Shown here piece after piece: positions 8,011-15,739 of a stretch of 60,976 bases of DNA. The DNA is from Nitrososphaerales archaeon (GTDB taxonomy: Archaea; Thermoproteota; Nitrososphaeria; Nitrososphaerales; Gagatemarchaeaceae). Within the stretch, counting starts at the first letter, position 1; every line of letters starts with the position of its first letter. Made by a program: the position numbers and the translations under genes. The stretch is taken from NCBI GenBank assembly GCA_014874415.1, contig JACWAI010000051.1, positions 1 through 60,976 of the forward strand, given 5' to 3'. The notes under the pieces were generated by a model that was given only the letters and a program-made list of their open reading frames with translations, ran no database searches and had not been told where the DNA came from.

Positions 8011-8952
8011 ATGCTCTCCTACCAGAGGCTGTCGAGAATCCCATCGGTCTTCAGATCCTTCACGGGCCTTGAGGTGTCCGAGTTCGACTCCGTCTACCAG
8101 GAGGTCGAGTCGAGGTACGACGATTACGAGCGGAAGAGGCTCTCCTCAAGGAAGGACAGGAAGAACGAGGTCGGCGGAGGCCATCCCTTCAAGCTCCCCC
8201 TCAGGGACAGGCTCCTGATGCTCTTCACCTACTACAGGCTGTACGCCACGTCCACGTTGCTCGCATTCCTCTTCGATTTCGGCCAGACCAACGTCCTGAA
8301 GGACATCAGGATGTTGGAGCCGCTCGTGAGGGAGATCCTCCCGCTCCCCGAGAAGGTCCACGAGAGGGCGAAGAGGCTCGGGACGGTCGAAGAGATCGAG
8401 GAATTCTTCCCGGGGCTCAGGGCCATCGTAGACTCCACCGAGCAGGAGATCCCCCGGCCGAAGAACGCGACGAAGAGGAAGACGCATTACTCGGGGAAGA
8501 AGAAGAGGCACACCGTCAAGACCCAGCTGACAGTCAACTCCGAGGGCCTGATCGTTCACAGGACGAACCACGCGAGGGGGAGGAGACACGACTACGCTGT
8601 CTTCAAGGGGAATCGCCCGTCTCTGCCAGAAGGGGTGAGGCCGATGGTCGACCTCGGCTACGACGGGATACAGAACGACTACCCGGGGTTGGAGCCCATC
8701 GTCCCGTTCAAGCGGCGGGCCAAGGGAAGGGGGCACAGAGGAGAGAAGGGGCGCAGGCTGACCCCTCGCCAGAGGGCGTTCAACAGGGCCCTCTCGAAGA
8801 CCAGGGTCGTGGTGGAGCACACGATATCGAGGCTGAAGAAGTTCAGAATCATGGGGGAAGAGTTCAGGAACAGGTTGAAGCACTACGACCTGATGACAGA
8901 CTTGGTCTCAGGTCTGGTGAACCTGAGAATACTCGGAAGGATGACGGTCTGA
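8011..8952 (+). CDS. DDE transposase, IS5-like family
   Basis: The 313-residue transposase has a helical N-terminal region and a DDE_Tnp_4-like catalytic domain. Candidate catalytic residues are the aspartate in AIVDSTEQEI, the aspartate in DLGYDGIQ, and the glutamate in VVVEHTISRLKKF. The ATG lies 66 bases inside the left repeat, and the stop is 53 bases before the right repeat. No frameshift is seen. The gene is arginine- and lysine-rich, as expected for DNA binding. Confidence 0.92.
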   Translation: MLSYQRLSRIPSVFRSFTGLEVSEFDSVYQEVESRYDDYERKRLSSRKDRKNEVGGGHPFKLPLRDRLLMLFTYYRLYATSTLLAFLFDFGQTNVLKDIRMLEPLVREILPLPEKVHERAKRLGTVEEIEEFFPGLRAIVDSTEQEIPRPKNATKRKTHYSGKKKRHTVKTQLTVNSEGLIVHRTNHARGRRHDYAVFKGNRPSLPEGVRPMVDLGYDGIQNDYPGLEPIVPFKRRAKGRGHRGEKGRRLTPRQRAFNRALSKTRVVVEHTISRLKKFRIMGEEFRNRLKHYDLMTDLVSGLVNLRILGRMTV

Positions 8953-9005
8953 AGGAAGCGGTCCAATATCCACCTATGACTGAGAGAACCGGTCTGACGA
9001 TCAAG

Positions 9006-9022
9006 AATTGCGACTAAGGTCT
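9006..9022 (-). repeat. Right terminal inverted repeat of the IS5-like element
   Basis: AATTGCGACTAAGGTCT, the perfect partner of the left repeat. The next bases, ACT, repeat those preceding the left end. Confidence 0.95.
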
Positions 9023-9194
9023 ACTCTCCATGCTTCCCTTTCGATGTGTTGCAGTCTGAGCAAAGGAGCTGGAACCCTTCAGGGAAACCCTGTTTGACGA
9101 GCCGCAATGCCCAGGAGATGAGACAGAACCCAAATTAACGAGTCAATGCTTTTAAAGGCTAGACCAAGAACGCCTCGAAGCCCAAGGAGAGATC

Positions 9195-9473
9195 ATGAAG
9201 TTCCCAAAGGAGATGAGAACGTACTGCCCTTCGTGCAAGCGCCATACGTTACACTCTGTCGCACTCTACAAGCGCGGCAAGGAACGGGCCGGTTCGTGGG
9301 GGGCTAGGAGGCAGGCCGGGAGAAAGAGGGGGTACGGGGGACAGAAGTTCCCGGAGCTCATCAGGACGGCGAAGACAACCAAGAAAGCCACGCTTAAGCT
9401 GCATTGCAAGGATTGTAACAAGGAGGTCATGAGGAAGGGGATGAGGCTGAGAAAGGCGGAGATAGCGGCGTGA
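9195..9473 (+). CDS. rpl44e: Ribosomal protein L44e
   Basis: L44e is a zinc-binding protein of the large subunit near the E site. The 92 residues begin MKFPKEMRTYCPSCKRHT and end with LHCKDCNKEVMRKGMRLRK, giving the CxxC pairs of the family zinc site. A Shine-Dalgarno-like AAGGAGAG lies just before the ATG, and a TATA-like TTTTAAAG lies near 9151. The gene leads the L44e-S27e-aIF2-alpha-Nop10 string common in archaea. Confidence 0.95.
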   Translation: MKFPKEMRTYCPSCKRHTLHSVALYKRGKERAGSWGARRQAGRKRGYGGQKFPELIRTAKTTKKATLKLHCKDCNKEVMRKGMRLRKAEIAA

Positions 9474-9667
9474 GACGCGGGCGAGAGCCGATACCCCGTA
9501 TGCGGAGCACCTTCCTTCAGGTGAAATGCCCAGACTGCGGAGAGGAGAGAATCCTATTCTCCAACTCGGCGAAGGACGTCGGATGCAGGGGATGCGGCAG
9601 GAAACTGGCTGAAAGCAAGGGCGGAAAGGCGGTCGTGCTGGCCCAAGTAGTGAAGAAGCTGGGTTGA
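9470..9667 (+). CDS. rps27e: Ribosomal protein S27e
   Basis: S27e is a small-subunit zinc-ribbon protein. It shows FLQVKCPDCGEERILFSNSA and a second pair in CRGCGRKLAES. The GTG at 9470 overlaps the L44e stop as GTGA. The ATG at 9500 gives MRSTFLQVKCPDC, which matches the usual family N-terminus better, so the true protein may be 55 residues. The two genes are translationally coupled if the GTG is used. Confidence 0.92.
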   Translation: MRRGREPIPRMRSTFLQVKCPDCGEERILFSNSAKDVGCRGCGRKLAESKGGKAVVLAQVVKKLG

Positions 9668-9711
9668 GCCCGAGAAACGTCTTATAGCCGCATGGCCTGG
9701 AGCCGTCCTGC

Positions 9712-10506
9712 ATGAGCGAAGTGATGCCCGAGTCTGGCGAAATCGTCATTTGCACAGTGAGGGAGATCACTTCACATGGAATCTACGTAAACCTCGACCA
9801 GTACGAAGGAATGAACGGATTCCTCCATGTCTCCGAGATATCCACGGGTTGGGTAAGGAACATCGAACGTGTGGCGAAGCCGCAGCAGAAGCTCGTCTTG
9901 AAGGTCATTCGCGCCAACAGCCTGAGGAAGGAAATCGACCTGTCACTCAGGCAGGTCACAAATGAAGAGAGGCGCGCCAAGGTCATCGAGTGGAAGAGGG
10001 AAGAGAGGGCAATGTCGATAGTGAATGTTGTGAAGAACCGTCTTGGCCTCGGGGAAGAACAGACGAAGTCGCTTGTCCACAAGCTAGAGGAGGAATACGG
10101 GACGCTCTATGGGGCCCTCGAGACGGCTGCGAAAAGGAAGGAGAAGGCGCTCCAGTCTCTGGGGCTGTCCCCGGAGGCAGCAAAAGTGATAGCCGAGGTG
10201 GCAGGAGAGAAAATCGTACCCCCCAGATACGAGGTCGGAGCGTTGGTCGAGGTGTCTTCGAGGATGCCTGACGGCATCGAACGGGTCAAGCAGACGCTCC
10301 TGGCTGCCGCGACAGCCTCTGACGCAGAGGTGCACATCACCTATGCTGGGGCTCCCAGGTACAGGGTGAGGATAATGGCCGATGACTACAAGCAGGCCGA
10401 GAAGGCGCTCGATGGGGTCCTCGACAAGATAAAGGATGGCGTGGGCAAGCATGACGTCTTCAATTTCAAACGAGAGATATCGCGGAAATACGGTGGGGCT
10501 TCTTGA
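9712..10506 (+). CDS. Translation initiation factor aIF2 alpha
   Basis: This is the alpha subunit of the factor that brings initiator tRNA to the ribosome. An N-terminal S1 OB fold (about residues 8-85, with GIYVNLDQYEGMNGFLHVSEIS) is followed by a helical domain and the C-terminal alpha-beta domain. The serine region that is phosphorylated in eukaryotes reads VSEISTGWVRNI. A TATA-like CTTATAG lies about 27 bases before the ATG, so the message is probably leaderless. nop10 follows. Confidence 0.94.
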   Translation: MSEVMPESGEIVICTVREITSHGIYVNLDQYEGMNGFLHVSEISTGWVRNIERVAKPQQKLVLKVIRANSLRKEIDLSLRQVTNEERRAKVIEWKREERAMSIVNVVKNRLGLGEEQTKSLVHKLEEEYGTLYGALETAAKRKEKALQSLGLSPEAAKVIAEVAGEKIVPPRYEVGALVEVSSRMPDGIERVKQTLLAAATASDAEVHITYAGAPRYRVRIMADDYKQAEKALDGVLDKIKDGVGKHDVFNFKREISRKYGGAS

Positions 10507-10514
10507 GGAGCCTG

Positions 10515-10661
10515 ATGTTGAAGTGCTCGAGCTGTGGCACCTACACGATGAGCGAGAAGTGTCCCTCGTGCGGCGGCCAGACTGTGACGGTCCACCCCGC
10601 CAGGTACTCTCCTGACGACAAGTACGCCAGGTACAGAAGTCCGATGGCCTACGAAGAGTAG
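10515..10661 (+). CDS. nop10: H/ACA RNP protein Nop10
   Basis: Nop10 is a core protein of H/ACA pseudouridylation particles and binds Cbf5. The 48-residue protein starts MLKCSSCGTYTMSEKCPSCG, giving the four-cysteine zinc site, and continues with HPARYSPDDKYARYR, the linear Cbf5/RNA-binding segment. The ATG at 10515 is preceded by GAGGAG. A TTG at 10503 overlapping the aIF2-alpha stop is an alternative start. Placement after aIF2-alpha is the standard archaeal order. Confidence 0.95.
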   Translation: MLKCSSCGTYTMSEKCPSCGGQTVTVHPARYSPDDKYARYRSPMAYEE

Positions 10662-10662
10662 G

Positions 10663-13062
10663 CTAGCCTAACACTTGGTAGACTACGATCGTGTTGAAGC
10701 AGCCGTAGTTGGTGTTGCCCGGACACGCTGCGGGGGTGGCCAGACTCGGCGACGCGTAGGCCAGCCTGAAGAGTGTGCTGCTGTTGGTCCCGTAGGTGGG
10801 GTTGTATGGATACGCAAAGGCTTCCAAGGGGGGCAACGTAGTGGAGCCCACCGTCCCTTGCTGATATGTTGTGGAGAAGGAAAGAGAGATGCTTGTCCCC
10901 TGGCTTGACACCTGGGGGACCAGGTATCCAGCGAACTTGAATGGGAAGAGCTGTGCGAAGAGGCTGTTCTGAAGCGCGTAAGGAGTCAGGTTGAAGTCGT
11001 CGCCGGTCGTGCAGGTGGCGGAAGGAGCAACACACTCCAGATACTGCGACTCGTTGAGGTCCCCTATTCTGATGAACCACTGCTTCTTGCTCTCGTCCCC
11101 GCCCCCAGCGGTGAACCACCCATTGCCAGCGGGCACCTGCAGAGTGTAGTAACTGGTGCCACTGCTGTCTTGGATGATGCTCCCAGTGAGGAACTCCAGG
11201 ACGTACACCGGGCGCTGTTGCCCGTCGGGGCCGGTCGCTATCTGCTTCGCTATCTTCGCGGCCTGGGTCGCGTTGGACATGAACATCTGCCCGATCTGCG
11301 CAATCCTCGTGCCGTTGACCGTGGAGTTGTCAGCTGCGCTGGTCCGGTTCCCCATCACTGCGAGCCAGTATCCGTAGTCCCACCAAGCGACCACTACCGC
11401 GTTGCTGGGGGTGTCCTGCCTCACCCACTGCATCGTCTGTATCCAGTCGTTGAAAGTGACGCGTGAGTAGATCGTCGCCCCGTTCGCAAGGCTGACCGCG
11501 GCGTCTGCGGGGTTGCTGCTATCACAGAAGAGCTGGCCGGCGGAGGTGCATGGTATGGGGTTGGGGATCCAGTAGGTCCCGGCCGGCACGGCTATCAGAA
11601 AGATTACAGCGATTGAGAAGACGACTTTCATTTCGTTCCTGGCCGTGTAGGCAGGCTTCTTCTTCACCAGCGACGGCGTGCCTGGTTTGACCACAGCAAA
11701 AATGAGCTCGGCGAACCCTATCCCTCCGAGAAGCCCGAGGGCGATTGACGAGTAGACCAGAAGGCGGGAAAAGGCGGCGGAGAAGTAGAGTGCGGTCAGG
11801 CCGAACACCAGAGCATAGAGCGTGGGGACGCTCCGGCGCCTGAACGCGACCAGGGCTCCTGCAACACCCAAGGAGAGAAGAATCGCGTACGAAGTGAAGT
11901 AGTCCTGTCCCGTCGGAACGAAATGCTCAGCCACGGACTGGACCAACGCGTTCCCGGTGCGGGCCAGCGGGTCGATGGCCGAGAGGTACCTGAGTGAGAG
12001 GCCGCCCACCAGGCCGAAGCTGACTGCGGAGAGGCCTGCGAGGGCGAATGCGAAGAGGAGCTTCAGAAGCGTCTTCCTGTAATCTGCGGGCTTCGCCCAT
12101 GACTTCGCCCATTCGGCCATGAGGATGAACACTGTTCCACCGATCAGAGCGAGGCCGACCGGGCTTGTGACTATCCCTACCCCGGGCCTCGGGAACGAAG
12201 CTCCGACAAGGATGGTCATGGCCGTGAAGGAGATCAGCGAGGTCGAGACGTTGGGGAGTTCCAGATTCATGAAGGGGAGTATGATGAAGAGGAGACCGAA
12301 TGCGGCGCTGAAGTAGTCGCCGCCCCCCCACGCTGTGCTCGAGTACCCAGCGAAGAACCCTGCCAAGGCGGCTCGGAAGATGCGGCTTCTCGTCCCCCGC
12401 TCTTTGTCGAAGACGGTGAGCAGGAAGTAGCTGGCGGCCACGAACAGAAGGATGGCAAGAGGCTCAGACTTGAACCAGCCGAGGTTCCCTCTCACTATCA
12501 GCGGAGGCGAGACCGCTATCATGAGGGCAGAGAAGAGACCGGCTGCGTCACCTGCAATGCGCCTGACCAAGAAGTAGAAGAGGACCGCGGTCAGAGCGCC
12601 GAAGAACACCGGAAGAAGAACCAAGAGCGAGTAGAGGGTTATCGGTATCCCGAAGACGTTGTGGGCGAGGAGGAAAATCAGGGCTCCCGCAGTCTGCAGT
12701 CCGCCCTGCGAGGTGGCAGCGACATCCCTGCCGTACGGGAACCATGTGGCGATGTCGTGCCAGTAGAAGTAGCCCTGCTGCGAGTGGCAGGCCGTCAACA
12801 CGGTCGGTCCGCAGCCCGCCGGGTTGTTGAAGAAGGCGTAGAACAGGCCGTGCTGCTGGGCCAGAGTCACGATGTGCTGGGCGGCGTAGTAGTCGTAGTA
12901 TGGGTCGAATTCGTTCAGGTAGTAACCGTAGCGCGCCGAATACGCCCTAATCGTGACTGCGATAGTGAACACGAAAGAAAGGGTGAGGGCAATCATCAAG
13001 GCCCTTCTTGACAGCGTAGGCCTCTTGATCGCGGACCTCAGCCATCTGAGTCCGAACTCCAA
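10663..13062 (-). CDS. aglB: Oligosaccharyltransferase AglB (STT3 homologue)
   Basis: AglB transfers lipid-linked glycans to asparagine on proteins outside the membrane. It has about a dozen membrane segments in the first ~500 residues and a soluble C-terminal domain. The catalytic loop motif NEFDPYYDYY occurs near residue 50, and the signature WWDYGYW lies at 560-566. At 799 residues it is of normal size. The start is TTG at 13062, about 30 bases after a TTAATTA box, so it is probably leaderless. Several NxS/T sites lie in its own C-terminal domain. Confidence 0.95.
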   Translation of the reverse strand: MEFGLRWLRSAIKRPTLSRRALMIALTLSFVFTIAVTIRAYSARYGYYLNEFDPYYDYYAAQHIVTLAQQHGLFYAFFNNPAGCGPTVLTACHSQQGYFYWHDIATWFPYGRDVAATSQGGLQTAGALIFLLAHNVFGIPITLYSLLVLLPVFFGALTAVLFYFLVRRIAGDAAGLFSALMIAVSPPLIVRGNLGWFKSEPLAILLFVAASYFLLTVFDKERGTRSRIFRAALAGFFAGYSSTAWGGGDYFSAAFGLLFIILPFMNLELPNVSTSLISFTAMTILVGASFPRPGVGIVTSPVGLALIGGTVFILMAEWAKSWAKPADYRKTLLKLLFAFALAGLSAVSFGLVGGLSLRYLSAIDPLARTGNALVQSVAEHFVPTGQDYFTSYAILLSLGVAGALVAFRRRSVPTLYALVFGLTALYFSAAFSRLLVYSSIALGLLGGIGFAELIFAVVKPGTPSLVKKKPAYTARNEMKVVFSIAVIFLIAVPAGTYWIPNPIPCTSAGQLFCDSSNPADAAVSLANGATIYSRVTFNDWIQTMQWVRQDTPSNAVVVAWWDYGYWLAVMGNRTSAADNSTVNGTRIAQIGQMFMSNATQAAKIAKQIATGPDGQQRPVYVLEFLTGSIIQDSSGTSYYTLQVPAGNGWFTAGGGDESKKQWFIRIGDLNESQYLECVAPSATCTTGDDFNLTPYALQNSLFAQLFPFKFAGYLVPQVSSQGTSISLSFSTTYQQGTVGSTTLPPLEAFAYPYNPTYGTNSSTLFRLAYASPSLATPAACPGNTNYGCFNTIVVYQVLG

Positions 13063-13134
13063 TTCCTTGCCGCAGAGCTGTACGGGGTAATTAACTCCTC
13101 CGTTGAAACTGTCAGAATCGTCGCTTGCGCCAGA

Positions 13135-13542
13135 CTATCTCTGAAGCGATTCGATGTGAGCTGCGTAACTCTTCGGGTCGAGAAGGTTCTTGCGTTCAGA
13201 AGTGAAATCATCAGGCCTTATCTCCAGCAGCCACCCTTCCCCATACGGGGACTTGTTAACGAGTTCCGGGTGGGAGTCGAGTGCCTTGTTCACCTTGGTG
13301 ACCGTGCCTGAAATCGGTGAATAAAGCTCCGAGACCGCCTTGATGGATTCCACAGTCCCCATGGTCTTGAACTGGGTCACCCGTTCTTCCAGCTTGGGGA
13401 GAGTGACGTAGACTATGTCATTCAGCGTCTTCGCCGCGTAGTCGGTAATGCCCACCCTGATGACTGGGGCCGCTTCCTTCGCCCATTCATGCTCCTTGGT
13501 ATAGACCAGGTCATCGGGTATCTCAAAGCCAGCGTGGTCCAT
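13135..13542 (-). CDS. gcvH: Glycine cleavage system H protein
   Basis: The H protein carries the aminomethyl group on a lipoyl arm between the P, T and L proteins. The modified lysine is in TMGTVESIKAVSELYSP. Length (135 residues) is normal. A TATA-like TAAATAGG near 13565, within the gcvT 3' end, lies about 27 bases upstream, so gcvH can be transcribed on its own as well as after gcvT. The P and L proteins are not in this window. Confidence 0.95.
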   Translation of the reverse strand: MDHAGFEIPDDLVYTKEHEWAKEAAPVIRVGITDYAAKTLNDIVYVTLPKLEERVTQFKTMGTVESIKAVSELYSPISGTVTKVNKALDSHPELVNKSPYGEGWLLEIRPDDFTSERKNLLDPKSYAAHIESLQR

Positions 13543-13569
13543 GCAGGTCGACCTCGAGCCTTGGCCTAT

Positions 13570-14685
13570 TTACCGTTGTGCCCCGCGTTTCCACCCGTAG
13601 GACTTCTCGTCATAGAATGGTGGCTTTACCAGCCGTCCTTCCTCGTCCGAGCCTCTGACCCTGACCTTGACGGCGTCCCCCGGTCCCGAGCTGGCGTTCT
13701 TGACGCGGCAGAGCGCGATCCCTCGCCGAAGGATCGGGGAGAAGGTACCGCTGGTCACCGTGCCGATGGGGTTCGAGCGGCCGTCGAGGACTTCGAAACC
13801 GTGGCGGGGGATTCCCCTGTCAAGCACCACCCCTCTCTTGACCACGTCCGGCGGAGCCTCCCTGAGTCTGACGATTTCGTCGTAGCCCACGTAACCTTTC
13901 TTCTCCGCTGCGACGACCCACCCCAGGTCCGCCTGAAACGGGTTTGTTTCTGGGTCTATGTCTGAACCGTGAAGCGGGAAACCAGCTTCCAACCTGAGAG
14001 AATCCCTCGCGCCAAGGCCGCAGGGGGTCGACGCACCGGCAAGTTTCTCCCAGACCAAGAGTGCCCCTTCGGGGTTCTCGTTGGTTACACCGCGTATGAT
14101 TACCTCGAACCCGTCTTCGCCTGTGTACCCAGTCCTGGAAATCACCGCTGGTTGGTGAAGGACGTCTGTCTCGGCGGACCTGAACCTCTTCAGCTGTCCG
14201 AGGTCAAAGGGGGTCAGAGGCTGGAGGACCTCCATGGCTCTGGGCCCCTGCACGGCGATCATGGCGGAAGATGCGGTCACGGCCTCGATTTCGATTCCCC
14301 CCGGCGGGGCGTGTTGCGTGATGTGGTGCATGTCGTTCTCAGCGTTGGCCGCGTTGACAACGACGAGAAAACCCGACTCGGACTGCTTGATGATTATCAG
14401 GTCGTCGATGATTCCAGCCTTTTCGTTCAGGAAGAGGGTGTAGAACGCCTTCCCCGCTGGCTGCCGTTGGACATGGGTGGGGACCAGCCCTTCGAGAAAC
14501 CCGGCGGACTCGGGCCCGGTGACCATGAAGCGCCCCATGTGCGAGACGTCGAAGATACCACAACTGTTCCTGACAGCCAGGTGTTCTTCTGTCGTCGTAG
14601 TGTACCAGAGGGGCATCTCGTATCCAGCGAATTCGGTCAGCTTGGCATGCTTCTCATGGTAGGCGTGAAGCTGGGTGGTCTTCAT
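13570..14685 (-). CDS. gcvT: Glycine cleavage T protein (aminomethyltransferase)
   Basis: GcvT passes the methylene unit from the H protein to tetrahydrofolate or a related pterin and releases ammonia. The N-terminal core (KTTQLHAYHEKHAKLTEFAGYEMPLWY), SHMGRFMVTG and LRLEAGFPLHGSDID are family signatures. I place the start at the ATG at 14685, since it gives the usual N-terminus and lies about 29 bases from a shared TATA box. The longer frame to 14733 would cross that box. glyA at 25.5 kb belongs to the same one-carbon pathway. Confidence 0.95.
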   Translation of the reverse strand: MKTTQLHAYHEKHAKLTEFAGYEMPLWYTTTTEEHLAVRNSCGIFDVSHMGRFMVTGPESAGFLEGLVPTHVQRQPAGKAFYTLFLNEKAGIIDDLIIIKQSESGFLVVVNAANAENDMHHITQHAPPGGIEIEAVTASSAMIAVQGPRAMEVLQPLTPFDLGQLKRFRSAETDVLHQPAVISRTGYTGEDGFEVIIRGVTNENPEGALLVWEKLAGASTPCGLGARDSLRLEAGFPLHGSDIDPETNPFQADLGWVVAAEKKGYVGYDEIVRLREAPPDVVKRGVVLDRGIPRHGFEVLDGRSNPIGTVTSGTFSPILRRGIALCRVKNASSGPGDAVKVRVRGSDEEGRLVKPPFYDEKSYGWKRGAQR

Positions 14686-14710
14686 CCGGTGCCCGCGCGG
14701 ACGATGATTG

Positions 14711-14718
14711 TATTTAAG
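14711..14718. promoter_or_regulatory. TATA box apparently shared by divergent gcvT and cofE
   Basis: TATTTAAG is the only AT-rich element in the short gap. Its centre is about 29 bases from the gcvT ATG (14685, minus strand) and about 29 bases from the TTG chosen for cofE (14743, plus strand). Both transcripts would be leaderless and start from the same box in opposite directions. Confidence 0.55.
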
Positions 14719-14742
14719 GGAGGCAGGGCGCACTGCGGCAAC

Positions 14743-15528
14743 TTGCTCACATTGAGGGGGGTCACGGTCCGACCCGCATCATCCAGGTTCGACGCAGTCG
14801 GGCTCGTCGTGAAGAAGTTGGGAGGGGTCCTGAAGGACGGGGATGTCCTAGTGATTTCCAGCAAATTCATTGCCATTTCAGAGGGGAGAGTCATCAGGCT
14901 CAGGAGCGTCCTGGTCAGCCGGAAGGCCAAGGAACTCGCGAAGCGCTACCGGATGAACGAGCGATTATGCGAACTCGTGCTGCGGGAATCGGACGAAGTG
15001 GTTGGGGGGATTCCTGGCTTCCTACTGACCAGTCGCGAAGGGGTGCTGACCCCCAACGCTGGGATAGACAAGTCCAACATCGAACATGGTATGGTAGTCC
15101 TCTACCCGAGAAGGCCTGAAGCGCTGGCGCGGCGGATTCGGGAATCTGTGAGGTTCGCCACCGGAGCTACGATCGGGGTGGTCATCTGCGACAGCAGACT
15201 TTCTCCTTCTAGGAAGGGGACCACGGGGGTGGCTGTCGCGGCCTCTGGACTCGAAGCGATTCTTGACCTGAGGGGCAAGTCGGACTTGTTCGGTAACGTC
15301 CTGAAGGTGACGTCCCAAGCTGTTGCCGACGACCTCAGCTCCGCAGCCGAATTAATCATGGGCGAATCGGATGAGGCGACCCCCATCGTAATAGTGAGCG
15401 GATTGAGGAGGGAGCTGCTCCGGAAGACCGAGTATCCGCCACGCCGGTTCTCGATTCCGACAGACGAATGCGTGTATCTTAGGAGCCTAGGATACGACAG
15501 ACGCCGGAATACGCTTTTAGCTTCGTAA
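14743..15528 (+). CDS. cofE: Coenzyme F420:L-glutamate ligase (CofE-like)
   Basis: CofE adds glutamates to F420-0 with GTP. The protein shows LKDGDVLVISSKFIAISEGR near the N-terminus, TPNAGIDKSN in the middle and VVICDSRLSPSRKGTTGVA, all family features. The frame is open far upstream, but that extension is antisense to gcvT and unlike the family. I choose TTG at 14743, with TTG at 14752 as the alternative. A C-terminal FMN-binding extension, found in some bacterial forms, is absent. Confidence 0.85.
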   Translation: MLTLRGVTVRPASSRFDAVGLVVKKLGGVLKDGDVLVISSKFIAISEGRVIRLRSVLVSRKAKELAKRYRMNERLCELVLRESDEVVGGIPGFLLTSREGVLTPNAGIDKSNIEHGMVVLYPRRPEALARRIRESVRFATGATIGVVICDSRLSPSRKGTTGVAVAASGLEAILDLRGKSDLFGNVLKVTSQAVADDLSSAAELIMGESDEATPIVIVSGLRRELLRKTEYPPRRFSIPTDECVYLRSLGYDRRRNTLLAS

Positions 15529-15544
15529 CTCCGACGGTGAGTCG

Positions 15545-15721
15545 TTGACCTACGAGATCGCGTGTTTGTCTTGCGGCAGTTCACTTTACTCGGGTTTCGA
15601 CCTGAAGTCCCCTAACGATGTCCTGAAGGTCATGGGTTACAAGTGCAAGAAGTGCGGCGTGAAGCTTTCGACAGACAAGTTCGTCGTAGAAGTGAAGAAG
15701 GTGGACGGTTCTTATTCCTGA
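15545..15721 (+). CDS. Small zinc-ribbon protein
   Basis: A 58-residue protein with two CxxC pairs (ACLSCGSS and YKCKKCGVK) forming a likely zinc ribbon, then a basic and hydrophobic C-terminal strand. The TTG start at 15545 is preceded by GGTGA, a good ribosome-binding site. It lies between cofE and topA on the same strand with 16- and 18-base gaps and is probably cotranscribed. Function is unknown; it could bind nucleic acid or a protein partner. Confidence 0.7.
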   Translation: MTYEIACLSCGSSLYSGFDLKSPNDVLKVMGYKCKKCGVKLSTDKFVVEVKKVDGSYS

Positions 15722-15739
15722 GCCGGCAAGTCGCAGCCG

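Larger units (their letters stand above)
7929..9022 (+). mobile_element. Complete IS5-like insertion sequence
   Basis: The element is 1,094 bp with perfect 17-bp terminal inverted repeats (7929-7945 and 9006-9022), one transposase gene, and a 3-base direct repeat ACT on both sides (7926-7928 and 9023-9025). An ANT-type 3-bp target duplication and the DDE protein type fit the ISL2-like part of the IS5 family. All parts are intact, so it could still move. It sits between an unknown gene and the L44e-S27e-aIF2-alpha group. Confidence 0.9.

Noticed and set aside
7704-8012. A 102-codon minus-strand frame across the left end of the IS5-like element
   Set aside because: It spans the insertion junction and shadows both the unknown gene and the element end.
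13969-14742. A 245-residue N-terminal extension of the cofE frame
   Set aside because: It is antisense to gcvT, crosses the shared promoter and has no likeness to the F420 ligase family.
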